Source of the DNA: Rhynchospora pubera
Lineage: Eukaryota; Streptophyta; Magnoliopsida; Poales; Cyperaceae
Reading direction: 5' to 3'
Assembly: GCA_028095005.1 (NCBI GenBank)
Contig: CM051461.1
Coordinates: forward strand, 28,145,432-28,209,431
Length of the DNA: 64,000 nt
Position numbers and translations under genes: made by a program. The notes under the pieces are model-generated. The model was not told where the DNA came from and did not search any database. It worked only from the letters and a program-made list of their open reading frames with translations. Positions 35,073-45,972 of this stretch are shown here, piece by piece. Each line of letters opens with the position of its first letter. Position 1 is the stretch's first letter.

Positions 35073-38000
35073 ATGTCTTCCTCCTCTTTAACGCTTCGTT
35101 CTCTTCTTGAGAAAGAGAAACTCGCCTTTAACGGTGCTAATTTCTTGGATTGGCACCGCAACCTAAGGCTTGCCTTTAGGTTTGAAAAAAGGGAGTACCT
35201 CCTCTCCACTCCGATTCCCTCTGCTCCTAAGGACACCGATCCAAAGGATAAGCAAGAGGAATATGAGAAGCACGTCAATGACGACATGGAGATGTCGGTC
35301 TTGATGGTTGCGGTCATGGAATCGGAACTCCAAAAGGAGTTCATCGATAGTGGTTATGGAGTGTTTGAAATGATCACTCGTCTCAAGAACATGTTCCAAA
35401 TCAAGGCCCGCACCGAAAGGGCCCGTCTCATCAAGGCCGTCGCCAACACTCGCTTGGCGGAGGGTCATGAAGTCGGGCCACACGTCATGAAGATGGCGGG
35501 GTTGTTTCGGCAGCTCGAAAAGCTTGATACGCCCTTTCCTACGGGTGCGATTCAAGATTTCATTCTCAACTCCCTCCCTCCAAGCTTCACCGGTTTTGTT
35601 GTGAACTACCGGATGAATGGCATGGACAAGAGCATGGATGATCTCCAAAACATGCTCGTTGAGACGGAGGATAGTCTCAAGAAGGAGAAGGGCCCAAAGG
35701 ATGTTCTTGCCGTGAGTGACAAGAGCAAGAAGATCAAGAAGCGAGGCCGTAAAGCCAAGAAGGGCAAAGGCCCGGTGACGCCCCAAGGTTCGGCCAAGGG
35801 TGCTCCCGTGGGTTCCAAGAAGAAGAAGAATCCGGCCACTCCCGAGACCGTTTGCTACTACTGTAGCAACAAGGATCATTGGAGGAGAAACTGCCCCAAG
35901 TACCTAGCCGACAAGAAGGCGGGAACCGTCCAACCTTCTTCTTCAGGTATATTTGTCATCGAAACCCTTCTCGCTACCTCTAACACCGATTGGGTATTCG
36001 ATACCGGTTCGTGTGCTCACATTTGTCGAAATGTGCAGGTCCTAAAGAATAGGAGGCGGCTCGAGAAAGGTGAAGTTCAACTCCGCGTCGGGAATGGCAC
36101 GTGCATCTCCGCTATGGCCATTGGGAGCGTGGATTTAACTTTACCTTCCGGTTTTGTGTTGGAACTAAAGGATGTATTTTTAGTTCCCTCTATCACTCGA
36201 AACATTATCTCTATCTCTTGTTTGGACATGGATGGTTTTGATGTTGTAATAAAGAACAAGTTGTTGACCTTGTTTCGAAATGAAGTTCGTTTTTGTGATG
36301 CGCATTTATTGAATGGTCTTTATGTGCTTGATTCTAGCGGACTTATCTTGAGTGTTGAGAATGACAATAGGAAACGTAAGATTTCACATGAGAATGCAAC
36401 TTTGATGTGGCATTGCCGCTTAGGTCATATCAATGAGAAACGCATCAAGAGATTACAAACCGTTGGTCTCTTGGATCAATTCGCTTTCGAGCCAATTGAC
36501 ACATGCGAATCTTGTTTGATGGGAAAGATGACCAAAGCGCCTTTTCCTAACAAAGGGACAAGGGCAAATGACTTGTTAGACCTTGTACATACCGATGTAT
36601 GTGGACCTATGAGCATTTGTGCGCGTGGTGGTTATTCATACTTCATCACATTCACCGATGACCATAGTAGATACGGGTATATCTACTTGATGCGTCACAA
36701 ATCCGAATCCTTTGACAAGTTCAAAGAATTTAAGAATGAAGTTGAGAACCAACTTGGTCGAAAGATCAAGGTCTTACGATCCGATCGAGGTGGTGAGTAC
36801 TTGAGCCATGAGTTTGGCAACTATCTAAAGGAGTGTGGAATCGTTCCACAACTCACTCCACCCGGAACACCGCAATGGAATGGTGTATCCGAAAGGAGGA
36901 ATCGAACTTTGCTTGACATGGTTCGATCAATGATGAGCCAAGCCGATTTGCCTATGTCCTTTTGGGGATACGCCCTTGAAACCGCAACATTTACATTAAA
37001 CCGTGTTCCATCAAAGTCCGTTGAGAAGACGCCCTATGAGCTTTGGTTTAAGAAGAAACCAAGCATGTCGTTTCTCAAGATTTGGGGTTGTGAAGCTTAT
37101 GTGAAAAGGCTAGTGAGCGATAAGCTTGGACCCAAATCGGACAAATGTCATTTCGTAGGATACCCTAAGGAAACGAAGGGTTACTACTTCTATAACCGCA
37201 ACGAGAACAAGATAGTTGTTGCTCGTTATGGTGTGTTCTTGGAGAAGGAGTTTCTCTCAAGAAGAAGTAGTGGGAGCAACGTGATGATTGAAGAAATTCA
37301 AGAACCGCAACAACAAAGCATGCCTCAAGTAGGCAATGTGGTTGTTCCCAATGTGGTGCCAAATGAGGTTGCACAAAATGTGGATGCACCGAATGAGATT
37401 GTAGCCGAACCCATTCCACAAGTTGTTGTGGAAGAAGAGATTCACGAACAAGCTCCCTCAAATGAAAACTCAAACATATCGCGAGTCGATGATGTTGAGG
37501 AAGCACCTTCACTTGAAGTTCAAGAACAAAGTCCACAAACCGTTGTGGAACAAGTTCAAGAACCTCGAACTTCTACCCTACGAAGATCGGCAAGGCCAAG
37601 TCGTCCACCTATAAGATATTTAGGTTTGCACGACGTTCTCGTTATGGAGAACGATGAGCCTTTGACCGTTGATGACATGAGAAAGAAACCCGACTCCAAG
37701 GAATGGCTAAAAGCCATGGAATCCGAAATGCAATCCATGTATGACAACAAGGTATGGACCTTGGTTGACCTTCCCAACGGAGTAAAACCCGTTGAGAACA
37801 AGTGGATCTTTAAGAGAAAGGTCGACATGGATGGCAACTTGACCATTTACAAAGCACGACTTGTAGCGAAAGGTTACAAGCAAATTCATGGTATTGACTA
37901 TGAAGAAACCTTCTCGCCCGTCGTCATGTTCAAGTCAATTCGGATCATGTTAGCAATTGCCGCATTCTATGATTATGAGATTTGGCAAATGGATGTCAAA

Positions 38001-39236
38001 ACCGCCTTCCTAAATGGAAATTTGGAAGAGGATGTGTATATGACACAACCCGAGTGTTTTGTGGATCCAAAGAATGCTAACAAAGTATGCAAGCTTCAAC
38101 GATCCATTTATGGATTGAAGCAAGCATCAAGGAGTTGGAACAAGCGCTTTGATGAGGAAGTCAAGAAATTGAACTTCTCTCAAAGTGAAAAGGAACCTTG
38201 TGTCTACAAGAGGTTTAGTGGGAGCGTGGTTGTGTTTCTTGTTCTATATGTTGACGATATACTCTTGATTGGGAATGACATTCCCGAATTAAATGCAGTC
38301 AAGGATTCATTGAAGAAAGTGTTCTCAATGAAAGACTTGGGCGAAGCCGCCTACATCCTAGGAATCAAGATCTATAGAGATAGATCAAAGAGGATGTTAG
38401 GTTTGAGCCAAGATGCATATATTGACAAGGTGTTGCAAAAACACAACATGGCGAATTCCAAGAAGGGATTCTTGCCTATGTCACATGGCATTTATTTGAG
38501 CAAGACTCAAGGTCCGACAACGGAGACAGATCAGGAATACATGAAGCGGTTCAAGTATCCATCTGTAGTCGGATCGATTATGTATGCCATGCTATGCACT
38601 CGCCCCGATGTGGCACATCCGATTAGCGTGACTAGTCGATACCAAGCCAACCCAGGCATGGCACATTGGACCGCGGTCAAGAATATCCTCAAGTATCTCA
38701 AGAGAACTAAGGAGAGCATTCTCGTATACGGTGGAGACCAAGAGCTCGTTGTAACTGGTTACACCGATGCTAGTTTCCAAACCGATCGAGATGACTCCAA
38801 ATCACAGTCCGGCTTTGTATTTCTGCTTAATGGTGGTGCCGTAAGTTGGAAGAGTTCCAAGCAAGATACTACGGCCGATTCCGTCACCGAAGCGGAATAC
38901 TTAGCGGCTGGCGAAGCAGCAAAAGAAGCCGTATGGATCAAGGAGTTCTTGACCGAGCTAGAGGTGGTTCCAAGCATCTCGGGTCCAGTGGATATCTACT
39001 GCGACAATACGGGAGCCATAGCTCAGTCCAAGGAGCCTAGGTCTCACCAGAAGACTAGGCACATTCTACGACGATTCCATCTCATCCGTCAGTTGGTCAA
39101 TGACGGTTGGGTCAAGGTCAAGAAGGTGGACGGTGCCGCGAACACAGCGGACCCTCTGACAAAGCCTTTGTCTCGAGCCGCGCATGAGTTGCATGTTGCA
39201 TCCATGGGGATTAGGCGTATGCCTGATTGGCTTTGA
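35073..39236 (+). CDS. copia gag-pol polyprotein, uninterrupted
   Basis: One 1387-residue frame without stops or frameshifts. Order: gag (about 1-250); a CCHC zinc knuckle CYYCSNKDHWRRNC (261-274); aspartic protease with DTG at 310-312; GAG-pre-integrase (WHCRLGH from 446, then CESCLMGK); integrase with D508, D571 and E607, the exact D,D(35)E spacing; reverse transcriptase from about W911 with YVDD at 1059-1062; RNase H with D1232 in YTDAS and E1273 in TEAEY. Integrase before reverse transcriptase defines Ty1/copia. The start is the first ATG after the leader and gives a normal gag N-terminus (MSSSSLTLRSLLEKEK). Gag and pol are in one frame. The intact motifs suggest an autonomous copy. Confidence 0.96.
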   Translation: MSSSSLTLRSLLEKEKLAFNGANFLDWHRNLRLAFRFEKREYLLSTPIPSAPKDTDPKDKQEEYEKHVNDDMEMSVLMVAVMESELQKEFIDSGYGVFEMITRLKNMFQIKARTERARLIKAVANTRLAEGHEVGPHVMKMAGLFRQLEKLDTPFPTGAIQDFILNSLPPSFTGFVVNYRMNGMDKSMDDLQNMLVETEDSLKKEKGPKDVLAVSDKSKKIKKRGRKAKKGKGPVTPQGSAKGAPVGSKKKKNPATPETVCYYCSNKDHWRRNCPKYLADKKAGTVQPSSSGIFVIETLLATSNTDWVFDTGSCAHICRNVQVLKNRRRLEKGEVQLRVGNGTCISAMAIGSVDLTLPSGFVLELKDVFLVPSITRNIISISCLDMDGFDVVIKNKLLTLFRNEVRFCDAHLLNGLYVLDSSGLILSVENDNRKRKISHENATLMWHCRLGHINEKRIKRLQTVGLLDQFAFEPIDTCESCLMGKMTKAPFPNKGTRANDLLDLVHTDVCGPMSICARGGYSYFITFTDDHSRYGYIYLMRHKSESFDKFKEFKNEVENQLGRKIKVLRSDRGGEYLSHEFGNYLKECGIVPQLTPPGTPQWNGVSERRNRTLLDMVRSMMSQADLPMSFWGYALETATFTLNRVPSKSVEKTPYELWFKKKPSMSFLKIWGCEAYVKRLVSDKLGPKSDKCHFVGYPKETKGYYFYNRNENKIVVARYGVFLEKEFLSRRSSGSNVMIEEIQEPQQQSMPQVGNVVVPNVVPNEVAQNVDAPNEIVAEPIPQVVVEEEIHEQAPSNENSNISRVDDVEEAPSLEVQEQSPQTVVEQVQEPRTSTLRRSARPSRPPIRYLGLHDVLVMENDEPLTVDDMRKKPDSKEWLKAMESEMQSMYDNKVWTLVDLPNGVKPVENKWIFKRKVDMDGNLTIYKARLVAKGYKQIHGIDYEETFSPVVMFKSIRIMLAIAAFYDYEIWQMDVKTAFLNGNLEEDVYMTQPECFVDPKNANKVCKLQRSIYGLKQASRSWNKRFDEEVKKLNFSQSEKEPCVYKRFSGSVVVFLVLYVDDILLIGNDIPELNAVKDSLKKVFSMKDLGEAAYILGIKIYRDRSKRMLGLSQDAYIDKVLQKHNMANSKKGFLPMSHGIYLSKTQGPTTETDQEYMKRFKYPSVVGSIMYAMLCTRPDVAHPISVTSRYQANPGMAHWTAVKNILKYLKRTKESILVYGGDQELVVTGYTDASFQTDRDDSKSQSGFVFLLNGGAVSWKSSKQDTTADSVTEAEYLAAGEAAKEAVWIKEFLTELEVVPSISGPVDIYCDNTGAIAQSKEPRSHQKTRHILRRFHLIRQLVNDGWVKVKKVDGAANTADPLTKPLSRAAHELHVASMGIRRMPDWL

Positions 39237-39332
39237 GTTGTATCTTTTAGGCATTAGTATGAGACATGTATATTTGGATATTACATTGAGTACTATACAC
39301 TGGCTAGAAGTCACTGTTGATTGGCTCTAGGC

Positions 39333-39344
39333 CAAGTGGGAGAT
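39333..39344 (+). other. polypurine tract
   Basis: AAGTGGGAGAT immediately precedes the 3' LTR and would prime plus-strand DNA synthesis. Confidence 0.8.
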
Positions 39345-41107
39345 TGTTAGAGATATGTCCTAGAAGCCAATCTTTTTGGCTACTTCTATGGTTTTATGTT
39401 ATGGATGATTTTATATCATTTGTTCCTTGATTTATGTGTTGACAGTTCATTCAGGTTGAGGATCTGAATTATAGATCACTGTGATTCATTTAGTAGTAAA
39501 TGACAACAATAAATCTAAAGCGTCCATAATCTTGATAATTAACAAGGAACATTAATTATCAATAAGATTAGTATGCAAGTTAAGTGTTGATTAAGTTCTA
39601 TAAATCAAAGGTTAAGAGTAACCAACTTAATTGCATATGTTTATGTTATTTGAACATAGTACAGGACATGACCCAACGAAATAAATATATGGATTGTGTT
39701 TTGGTGTCATTATTTATTTCGTTATGATTTTGATTCTAAGTTTGAGATATTTATCTTTTCCACATGAGGATAGGATCAATAAATATCGTCTACCGCTGAT
39801 TCCCGATAAGGGCTGCTATACGGACGTTATTTATGTTCTCTTGAATTGTGCGGGGAAAAGCTAAATAGTCAAGAAAACCGTATGTCCCTCATTAATTCAC
39901 TTAGTGAGTGACGATATCTGTTTGGGCCCCTTGATGGAGATAGATTGTTTGCTAGCAACTGATACAATTATCTCTAGATCAAGAAACGTATAATCTGCAA
40001 GAATGACACATTCCTATCTTGGATTATACGATGATATCGTGAGGCATAGGAATCAAAATAGAGATATATTTTTATTCTCTTATGCAGGATTGAAATATTG
40101 TAGCTGTACACTATTTATGCGAATTGGGAATCATAACGTGTTGCTAGATACCGCTTATGATTATTGGAATTAAATAGCGATTTAATTCCATGTCCAACGT
40201 AGCATAAATCCTCAAAGGGTCACACAGAATTGGTGTTTTAACCATGCTTGCATTATTTATTTATTTGCAATAATTGGTATTGCAAAATATGATGAGTTGA
40301 TTAATTAATTAAATAGCGTTATAGACCGTTATAATTAATTGAATCAAAGGAATCATATAGAAATAAATTAATGCATTATCTAATCCCTAAATAATTATTA
40401 TTAAGTTAATAATTATTTATTTCAACACATATGCATTTAATAGGGCTTTAATTAAATAGTTAATTAAAGGCCCAATAGGGAGTCAAATTGGGAGCAACAA
40501 GAAGGGCCATTTAATAGTTGATTAAGTGGACCCAAGAGGCAAAGCACATAGCCCATAAAGGGCCCATAATGTGGCCGGCCATGACATGGTGGTAGGTGGG
40601 ATGGCAAAGTTGTAAATAGGTGATGTGAGGTAGGTAGGGTTTGAGCTCTATATAAAGGGGTATATGGTAGCAAATCCCTCTCTCTCTCTCCCACAAAACC
40701 CTAGCCGCCCCCCCCCCTTCTCTTGGCCGGCGCCTCCCTTCTCTCCCTCTCCATTAGCTCATGTGTTGAGCCCCCTCTCTTCCTCAAATCAATTAGTTCA
40801 TTTGCTAGAAGATTGGGAAAGCTAGGGATTAGGCATTTCCTCCAAGTTACTAGCATAACTTGTAGAGGATTTGGTTAATACCAAGTGGACTCGAGGCGAT
40901 TCGACAAGGAGGCGGGAGCTAGACGCGAGCACAACCACCTACAACCTAGCCGGTTCGAGCCTCTTGATTACTACATCAAGAGAGGTATACCTTGAACCTT
41001 TCTCTCTTGTGTGAATGGCTTAGTGCAAGATCTGTGTTTGTGCATGATTGTTTATGGATAATTAGTAGTATTTAATCATAAAATGAAAATTATGCACTCA
41101 ACTAACA
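39345..41107 (+). repeat. 3' LTR of the copia element
   Basis: It is 1763 bp with the same ends as the 5' LTR. The few differences seen are single substitutions. Confidence 0.95.
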
Positions 41108-41112
41108 GTTGC

Positions 41113-41740
41113 CTCCATTGCAACGATTCAAAGTTGGATGAAATATTATCCCTACAATATTATACTCATGTATCATTGGTATGCATATCACATTTTAGCC
41201 AATAATCATGTCAATTCCAAAATGATAGCTCGTTATGAGAAAAGTCATCTTTAATATGAAATGATTTTTTTTCCATTTTTTTTTTGTCAACATAATCTGT
41301 AGCACGTTGTGCCTCTATAGTGATTAGTAGATGACAGTAAAACACAAATAGAGAGAGCATATATAACTTGCGAAGTAAACAAAAATTCAGTTCAACCAAA
41401 TTATTATTCATATGGGAAAAACACAAAAATAAACCAAATCAAACCACTAGTATATGAATGGAACCAACTAAATCAAATTTTAATTCTATTTGTTATTTTG
41501 TTTACTCAAGTAAAAATATGTATAAAAATAAAATCCAATTTATGGAGAAGGCATGTGCCAGCCACAATGTTTAAATGATAATTTTTTTAGAACAAAGAAA
41601 TGGTTAAAAAAAATTCAACATTTTCAAAATTAAATATTTATAAGAGATTTCAGTAAGACTTGTACTTACAACGTTCATTTAAGGTACATTACTGGTACAT
41701 TATTTTCACTGGATCAAAAATTAGTTCTCAAATTATCTAA
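41113..41740. other. intergenic, no gene seen
   Basis: AT-rich flank between the retrotransposon and the Helitron, without coding frames. Confidence 0.5.
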
Positions 41741-43429
41741 TCTATCTATCTATCTATATCTATAAATACTCCAATTCTAGGGAGCTTTTCTACATTAACA
41801 TTGATGATGTCATCATCATGTCTCCAACTACCATCATCTCCATTTTTCTGAAATTGGAGCCTCCATTTCTAAAATTTCAGATCAAATATAGTTGTATTTT
41901 TAAATTGTTATGATCCCTTCAAAAAATAATTTGGTGATAAAAATTTATATGCAAGCTCACAAAAATATGTTGAATTTAATTATATAATTTTTTAACTATA
42001 GAATTAGAAAATATTTTAAATAATTTTCTTAATCTCATAAAAAAATTTTCTATTATAGTTATATTTTTTTATTGTTTCAAGGATTTGGAAAAATCATTAG
42101 CCTATGAAAATTTATGTGCCTATTCAAAGATATATGAAGAATCTAGTGACATGAAATTTTATAATTATAGACTTATAAATATTTTAAATAATTTTTTCGA
42201 CCTCATAAAATTGAATCCCCATAATTTCATAAATTTCAATAGGTTTTAAATTATTTAAAGGAATTTGTAACTTTATTTATGCATACATTTTTGTATATAT
42301 ATTTTTAAAATTATGAAAAATTTATTTATGCCATACAGTTATTTTTAATATAACCATATAATTTTGTGCAATATAAAATATACGGTATGTTTAAATTTTG
42401 TTGAGATTAATTATTAATTCAATTGGCTACAAAAAAAATTTATATCTTTCATAAAAAAATAAAAAATTTAATAATTATAGAGTTGTAAATATTTTTAAAA
42501 ATTTTTAAATATAATTACTAAATTATATTATTTCAAAAAATATAATTCTACTTTTAATTATTTCCAAACATTTCCAAAATATGTTGATGTATAAAATTTC
42601 TATACATCATTAAAAAATTATACAAAAATCTAATGATATGAACTTTTTAGATTTTATAATTTCGCAATATTTTATATATTTTTCATTTCTGAAAATTTTC
42701 ATAATAGTATTTTGAATGTTGGATTGCTGACATATATTCCTAGATAAATTTTTTTTTATTAAATTTTACATGTATGCATACAAAATTATGTTGATTCAAT
42801 GATATTGAATTTTTTCGATAGTTTTAGCAATTTTCATATTTTTAAAAATTTACAAATTCTATACAACTGCATAACTTTTAAAATATTTGGCGATTTTTTA
42901 AAATTATTTTTTTCATCAAATTTTATATGAATAGTAAATATGAGAAATCCATTGTTGCTAAGTAATTTAAATTATTTGTAATAGTATTTAATTTTATTGG
43001 TATTCAATTATTGATTATAGATAATAAAAAAATAAAAGTTGATCAAATTGGTAAAACTTAAAAAAATTTTAAGATAGTTGGTTTTGTCCAAGATGAACAC
43101 AGTTGGTTTTGTTCTCATAATTCTAACACTTTTAACAAAAATATTTAATGATTACATGTCACCCTTCACTTTCTATATATTAAAAATAATAGGGACAATT
43201 AAGGTCTCTTGAAATTAAAAATCTCCATTAACAATAGTTCCGATATAAATGATAAATATATTATAAATGACACACATACAAAACTATGCAATTAATTACA
43301 ATCAAAAGATCAATTGTAAGATAATTTGGTATTTATTCAAATATTTACAATCATAATTCTAGTCCTTATAAAAATTATAAATTAGCCTTAAAACTTCTCT
43401 CGTCGCGCGAAGCGTGAATCTAAAGCTAG
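41741..43429 (+). mobile_element. non-autonomous Helitron
   Basis: The 5' end is A|TCTATCTATCTATCTATATC at 41741. The 3' end has a hairpin TCGCGC-GAA-GCGTGA (near 43403-43417) and then AATCTAAAGCTAG (CTAG 43426-43429), followed by T. This is the A|TC...CTRR|T structure of a Helitron. The interior (1.69 kb) is very AT-rich and has no helicase or Rep motif. The 5' limit could be 41736 instead. Confidence 0.75.
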
Positions 43430-43777
43430 TTTCAATTAAAGGTGACGCCCGTGAGGGCATAGACCCTTATTTTTAGTCAAAAAACAATAATAAAAAAAAA
43501 TTAGTTCTCAAATAGATACATACAATTTTGTTTCGAGACAATGTAACATCTCGGGCCAGTATAAATTGACCATAACATTGTCAATTGTTTATCTGTCCTC
43601 GTCAAACAACGATTCTTTTGTAATAATGGTTAGTTCCCAAATCTGTCATCTTCGAATAATAATACCCTCTATTTAGTTTGGAACTTTGGATTCAGTTAGT
43701 TTGATAAGACGCATTGACGATTCTTTTGTAACATAGCACTTGACTTGTAGGTAGACTTTGTTTGGAATGTTCAATGC

Positions 43778-44332
43778 CACGCAACTAGGGTTGTATACGA
43801 GTCGAGTTCGAGCGAGTTGAGCATAATTCGAATTCGAACTCGTTACAACTCGAGTCAACTCGTGACTCGTTCGGGAGGCAGTTTCGAACTATCCAAGCTA
43901 ACTCGAACTCGTCATTTTGTAACTCGAGTCAACTCGTGACTCGGTATTCAACTCGTGAATATAGTGAATAGATGAAATAATTATTTATGAGTATTACAAT
44001 AATATAAAAAAATAAAATTTATTATCAATTTTATTCTTTTCCATTGATTTAGAGCGCTAGCAACTATGTCTTGAAACTCAATATTAATACTCATAGATCA
44101 TGGTAATGATCTTCAAAAAAAAAAAAAAAAAATTTATTACGTCACAAGTCAGCTCACGAGTCAACAAGCCGAGTTGAGCCTAACTCAAACTCGACTCGTT
44201 TATTAACCGAGTTGGTTCAACTCGAGTTATGCCAACTTGAGTTCTTTTAGCTCGAGTTATAATCAAGTTTTTCATGAATCGAGTTCGAATAACTCACGAG
44301 TTACGAGCTTTTTGCTCACCCCTACACGCAAC
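43778..44332. mobile_element. 539-bp hAT-type MITE rich in ACTCG motifs
   Basis: The element is 43786-44324, starting TAGGGTTGTATACGAGTCG and ending GCTCACCCCTA (complement TAGGGGTGAGC). It is flanked by 8-bp repeats CACGCAAC (43778-43785 and 44325-44332). Many direct and inverted AACTCGAG/GAGTTCGA motifs occur in both arms. The duplication length and TAGGG end fit hAT. Confidence 0.85.
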
Positions 44333-44427
44333 CAACAATTCGTGACCAAGGGAGAATTTATGGATTTGGTCCGATTTAGTCAAGGGCCCATGTCAGCCAA
44401 AACCGATTTATGTATACATAATGCATT

Positions 44428-45315
44428 ATGGGGTCGTTTCATCGTTTGGATTGCTTAAGAAGAAAGAATAGAAATAAGGAGAAGAATAATTTTTTTTTAG
44501 GAATAATATCTTCCAACAATTGTATACACATAATTTCAATAAAATTAGCTAAATATTAATAACTAAATGAAATTTTATGTGCTCATTAATTAGTTATTTA
44601 TTTAATATTAAAATAATATTTTTTAATAATTTATTTAAATTAATATCAATTTACTTATTCCTAATTCACCATCCAAACAATATTTCTTATTCTCAGAATA
44701 ACATCTTCTTACTCTTTCCAAAGTTACATACTTTTCAATATTTTCTTCCTAAAATTGTTATTCCTTCCTTATTCCCATACCATCCAAACGGCCAAGAATA
44801 GCTTCTTCCTGGCTCCGTTTGGATGGTATGGAAATAAGAGGAATAAGGGAAGAAGTAGGGAAGAAGTATTGGGAAGTGTGTAACTTTGTGAAGAGTTTGG
44901 ATTGTTTAATAATAAATTTATTCCCATTTTCTCTTATTCTCTTATTCTCACTCCCATCCAAATACAGCCGAATAATTCCTTCCTAGACATCCAAACAAGT
45001 TAGGAATAAGGAGAAGAATAATTTCTTCCTAGGAATAACATGTTCCAACAATTATATATACATAATTTCAACAAAATTAGCTAAATACTAATAACTAAAT
45101 GAAATTTTATGTACTCTTTAATTAGTACTTTATTTAATATTAAAATAATAATTTTTAATAATTTATTTAAATTAATTTCAATTTGCTTATTTCTAATTCA
45201 CCATCCAAATAACATTTCTTATTCCCGAAATAACATCTTCCCATTTTTTTCCAAAATTACACACTTCTCAATATTTTCTTCTAAAATCCTTATTCTCATA
45301 CCATCCAAACGACTC
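44428..45315. mobile_element. nested and tandem MITE copies (TTTGGAT family)
   Basis: Two direct copies of an AT-rich segment of about 330 bp (about 44465-44800 and 45001-45310), both beginning AATAAGGAGAAGAATAATTT and ending ATACCATCCAAACG, are about 90% alike by eye. Between them sits a smaller MITE (about 44811-44967) with ends GGCTCCGTTTGGATGGTAT and the inverse CCATCCAAATACAGCC. The outer flanks carry the same TTTGGAT / ATCCAAA signature. Confidence 0.65.
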
Positions 45316-45355
45316 CATATATGCATATTATAGTGTTCATATGATATGCTCTAAG

Positions 45356-45514
45356 GGGCCGTTTGGATCGCTTAGGAATAAGAGAAATAGCTTCTTCCTA
45401 GATGAAAATTTATTCCTAACCATCTAAACTCTTTACAAAATTACACACTTTCCAATAATTTTTGCCTAAAAATAGACTATTCCTCTTATTCCTAAGCGAT
45501 CTAAATGGCCCCAA
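45356..45514. mobile_element. 159-bp MITE, GGGGCCGTTTGGAT inverted ends
   Basis: The left end is GGGGCCGTTTGGATCGCTTA and the complement of the right end GGGGCCATTTAGATCGCTTA, then GGAATAAGAG in both. Related copies are at about 62886-63033 and 57271-57704. No target duplication is clear. Confidence 0.75.
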
Positions 45515-45972
45515 AAGTTGTTAGGAGATGTGAGTCTCCATCCTATCTCTTACTTAGTACAGACAAGACGCATTTGAAACAGAAATATATCCTGTATCCA
45601 TACCAATTTACTGCTCAGAGAAGTTTCTCTAAATTATCTATTAGCATGAGAACAACCCAAAATCCTTTTTACCTTTCTCTTTCTTTTTTTTTTAATTCTC
45701 TTTTCAAAGAGTTAGAAATCCGTTTGTATCAACCAGACAGCCATTTGTAGTATGTCCAAACAAAAAAATAAATAAATCAATCCGTTTGTATAAGACCACT
45801 CCAAACCAAAGGAGGGGGAAAAAACTAAAAAAAAAGAATTTAGCGTGCAGTGCAAACATATTTATTTTTTTTTAAATGGGCCCGTAGCCAAACATTTTTT
45901 TTTTAAGGACGTTCATTGCCGAATGTCTTCAATTTCATCTGGCCTAAATAAAGTTAGTCATTTTCGTTCCTT
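45515..45972. other. intergenic, no gene seen
   Basis: Short AT-rich stretch with T- and A-runs before the inverted MYB segment begins. Confidence 0.5.

Larger units (their letters stand above)
31230..41112 (+). mobile_element. complete Ty1/copia LTR retrotransposon, young
   Basis: The element is 31235-41107 (9873 bp), flanked by 5-bp repeats GTTGC (31230-31234 and 41108-41112). LTRs of 1763 bp begin TGTTAGAG and end CAACTAACA. A primer-binding site follows the 5' LTR and a purine tract precedes the 3' LTR. One open gag-pol frame runs 35073-39236. By eye the two LTRs differ at only about five positions (for example near 31420, 31775, 32250, 32529 and 32991), about 99.7% identity, so insertion was recent. 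All parts needed for transposition seem present. Confidence 0.97.

Noticed and set aside
35163..35879. Minus-strand ORF of 238 codons
   Set aside because: Antisense to copia gag; no family resemblance, and gag is clearly coding on the plus strand.
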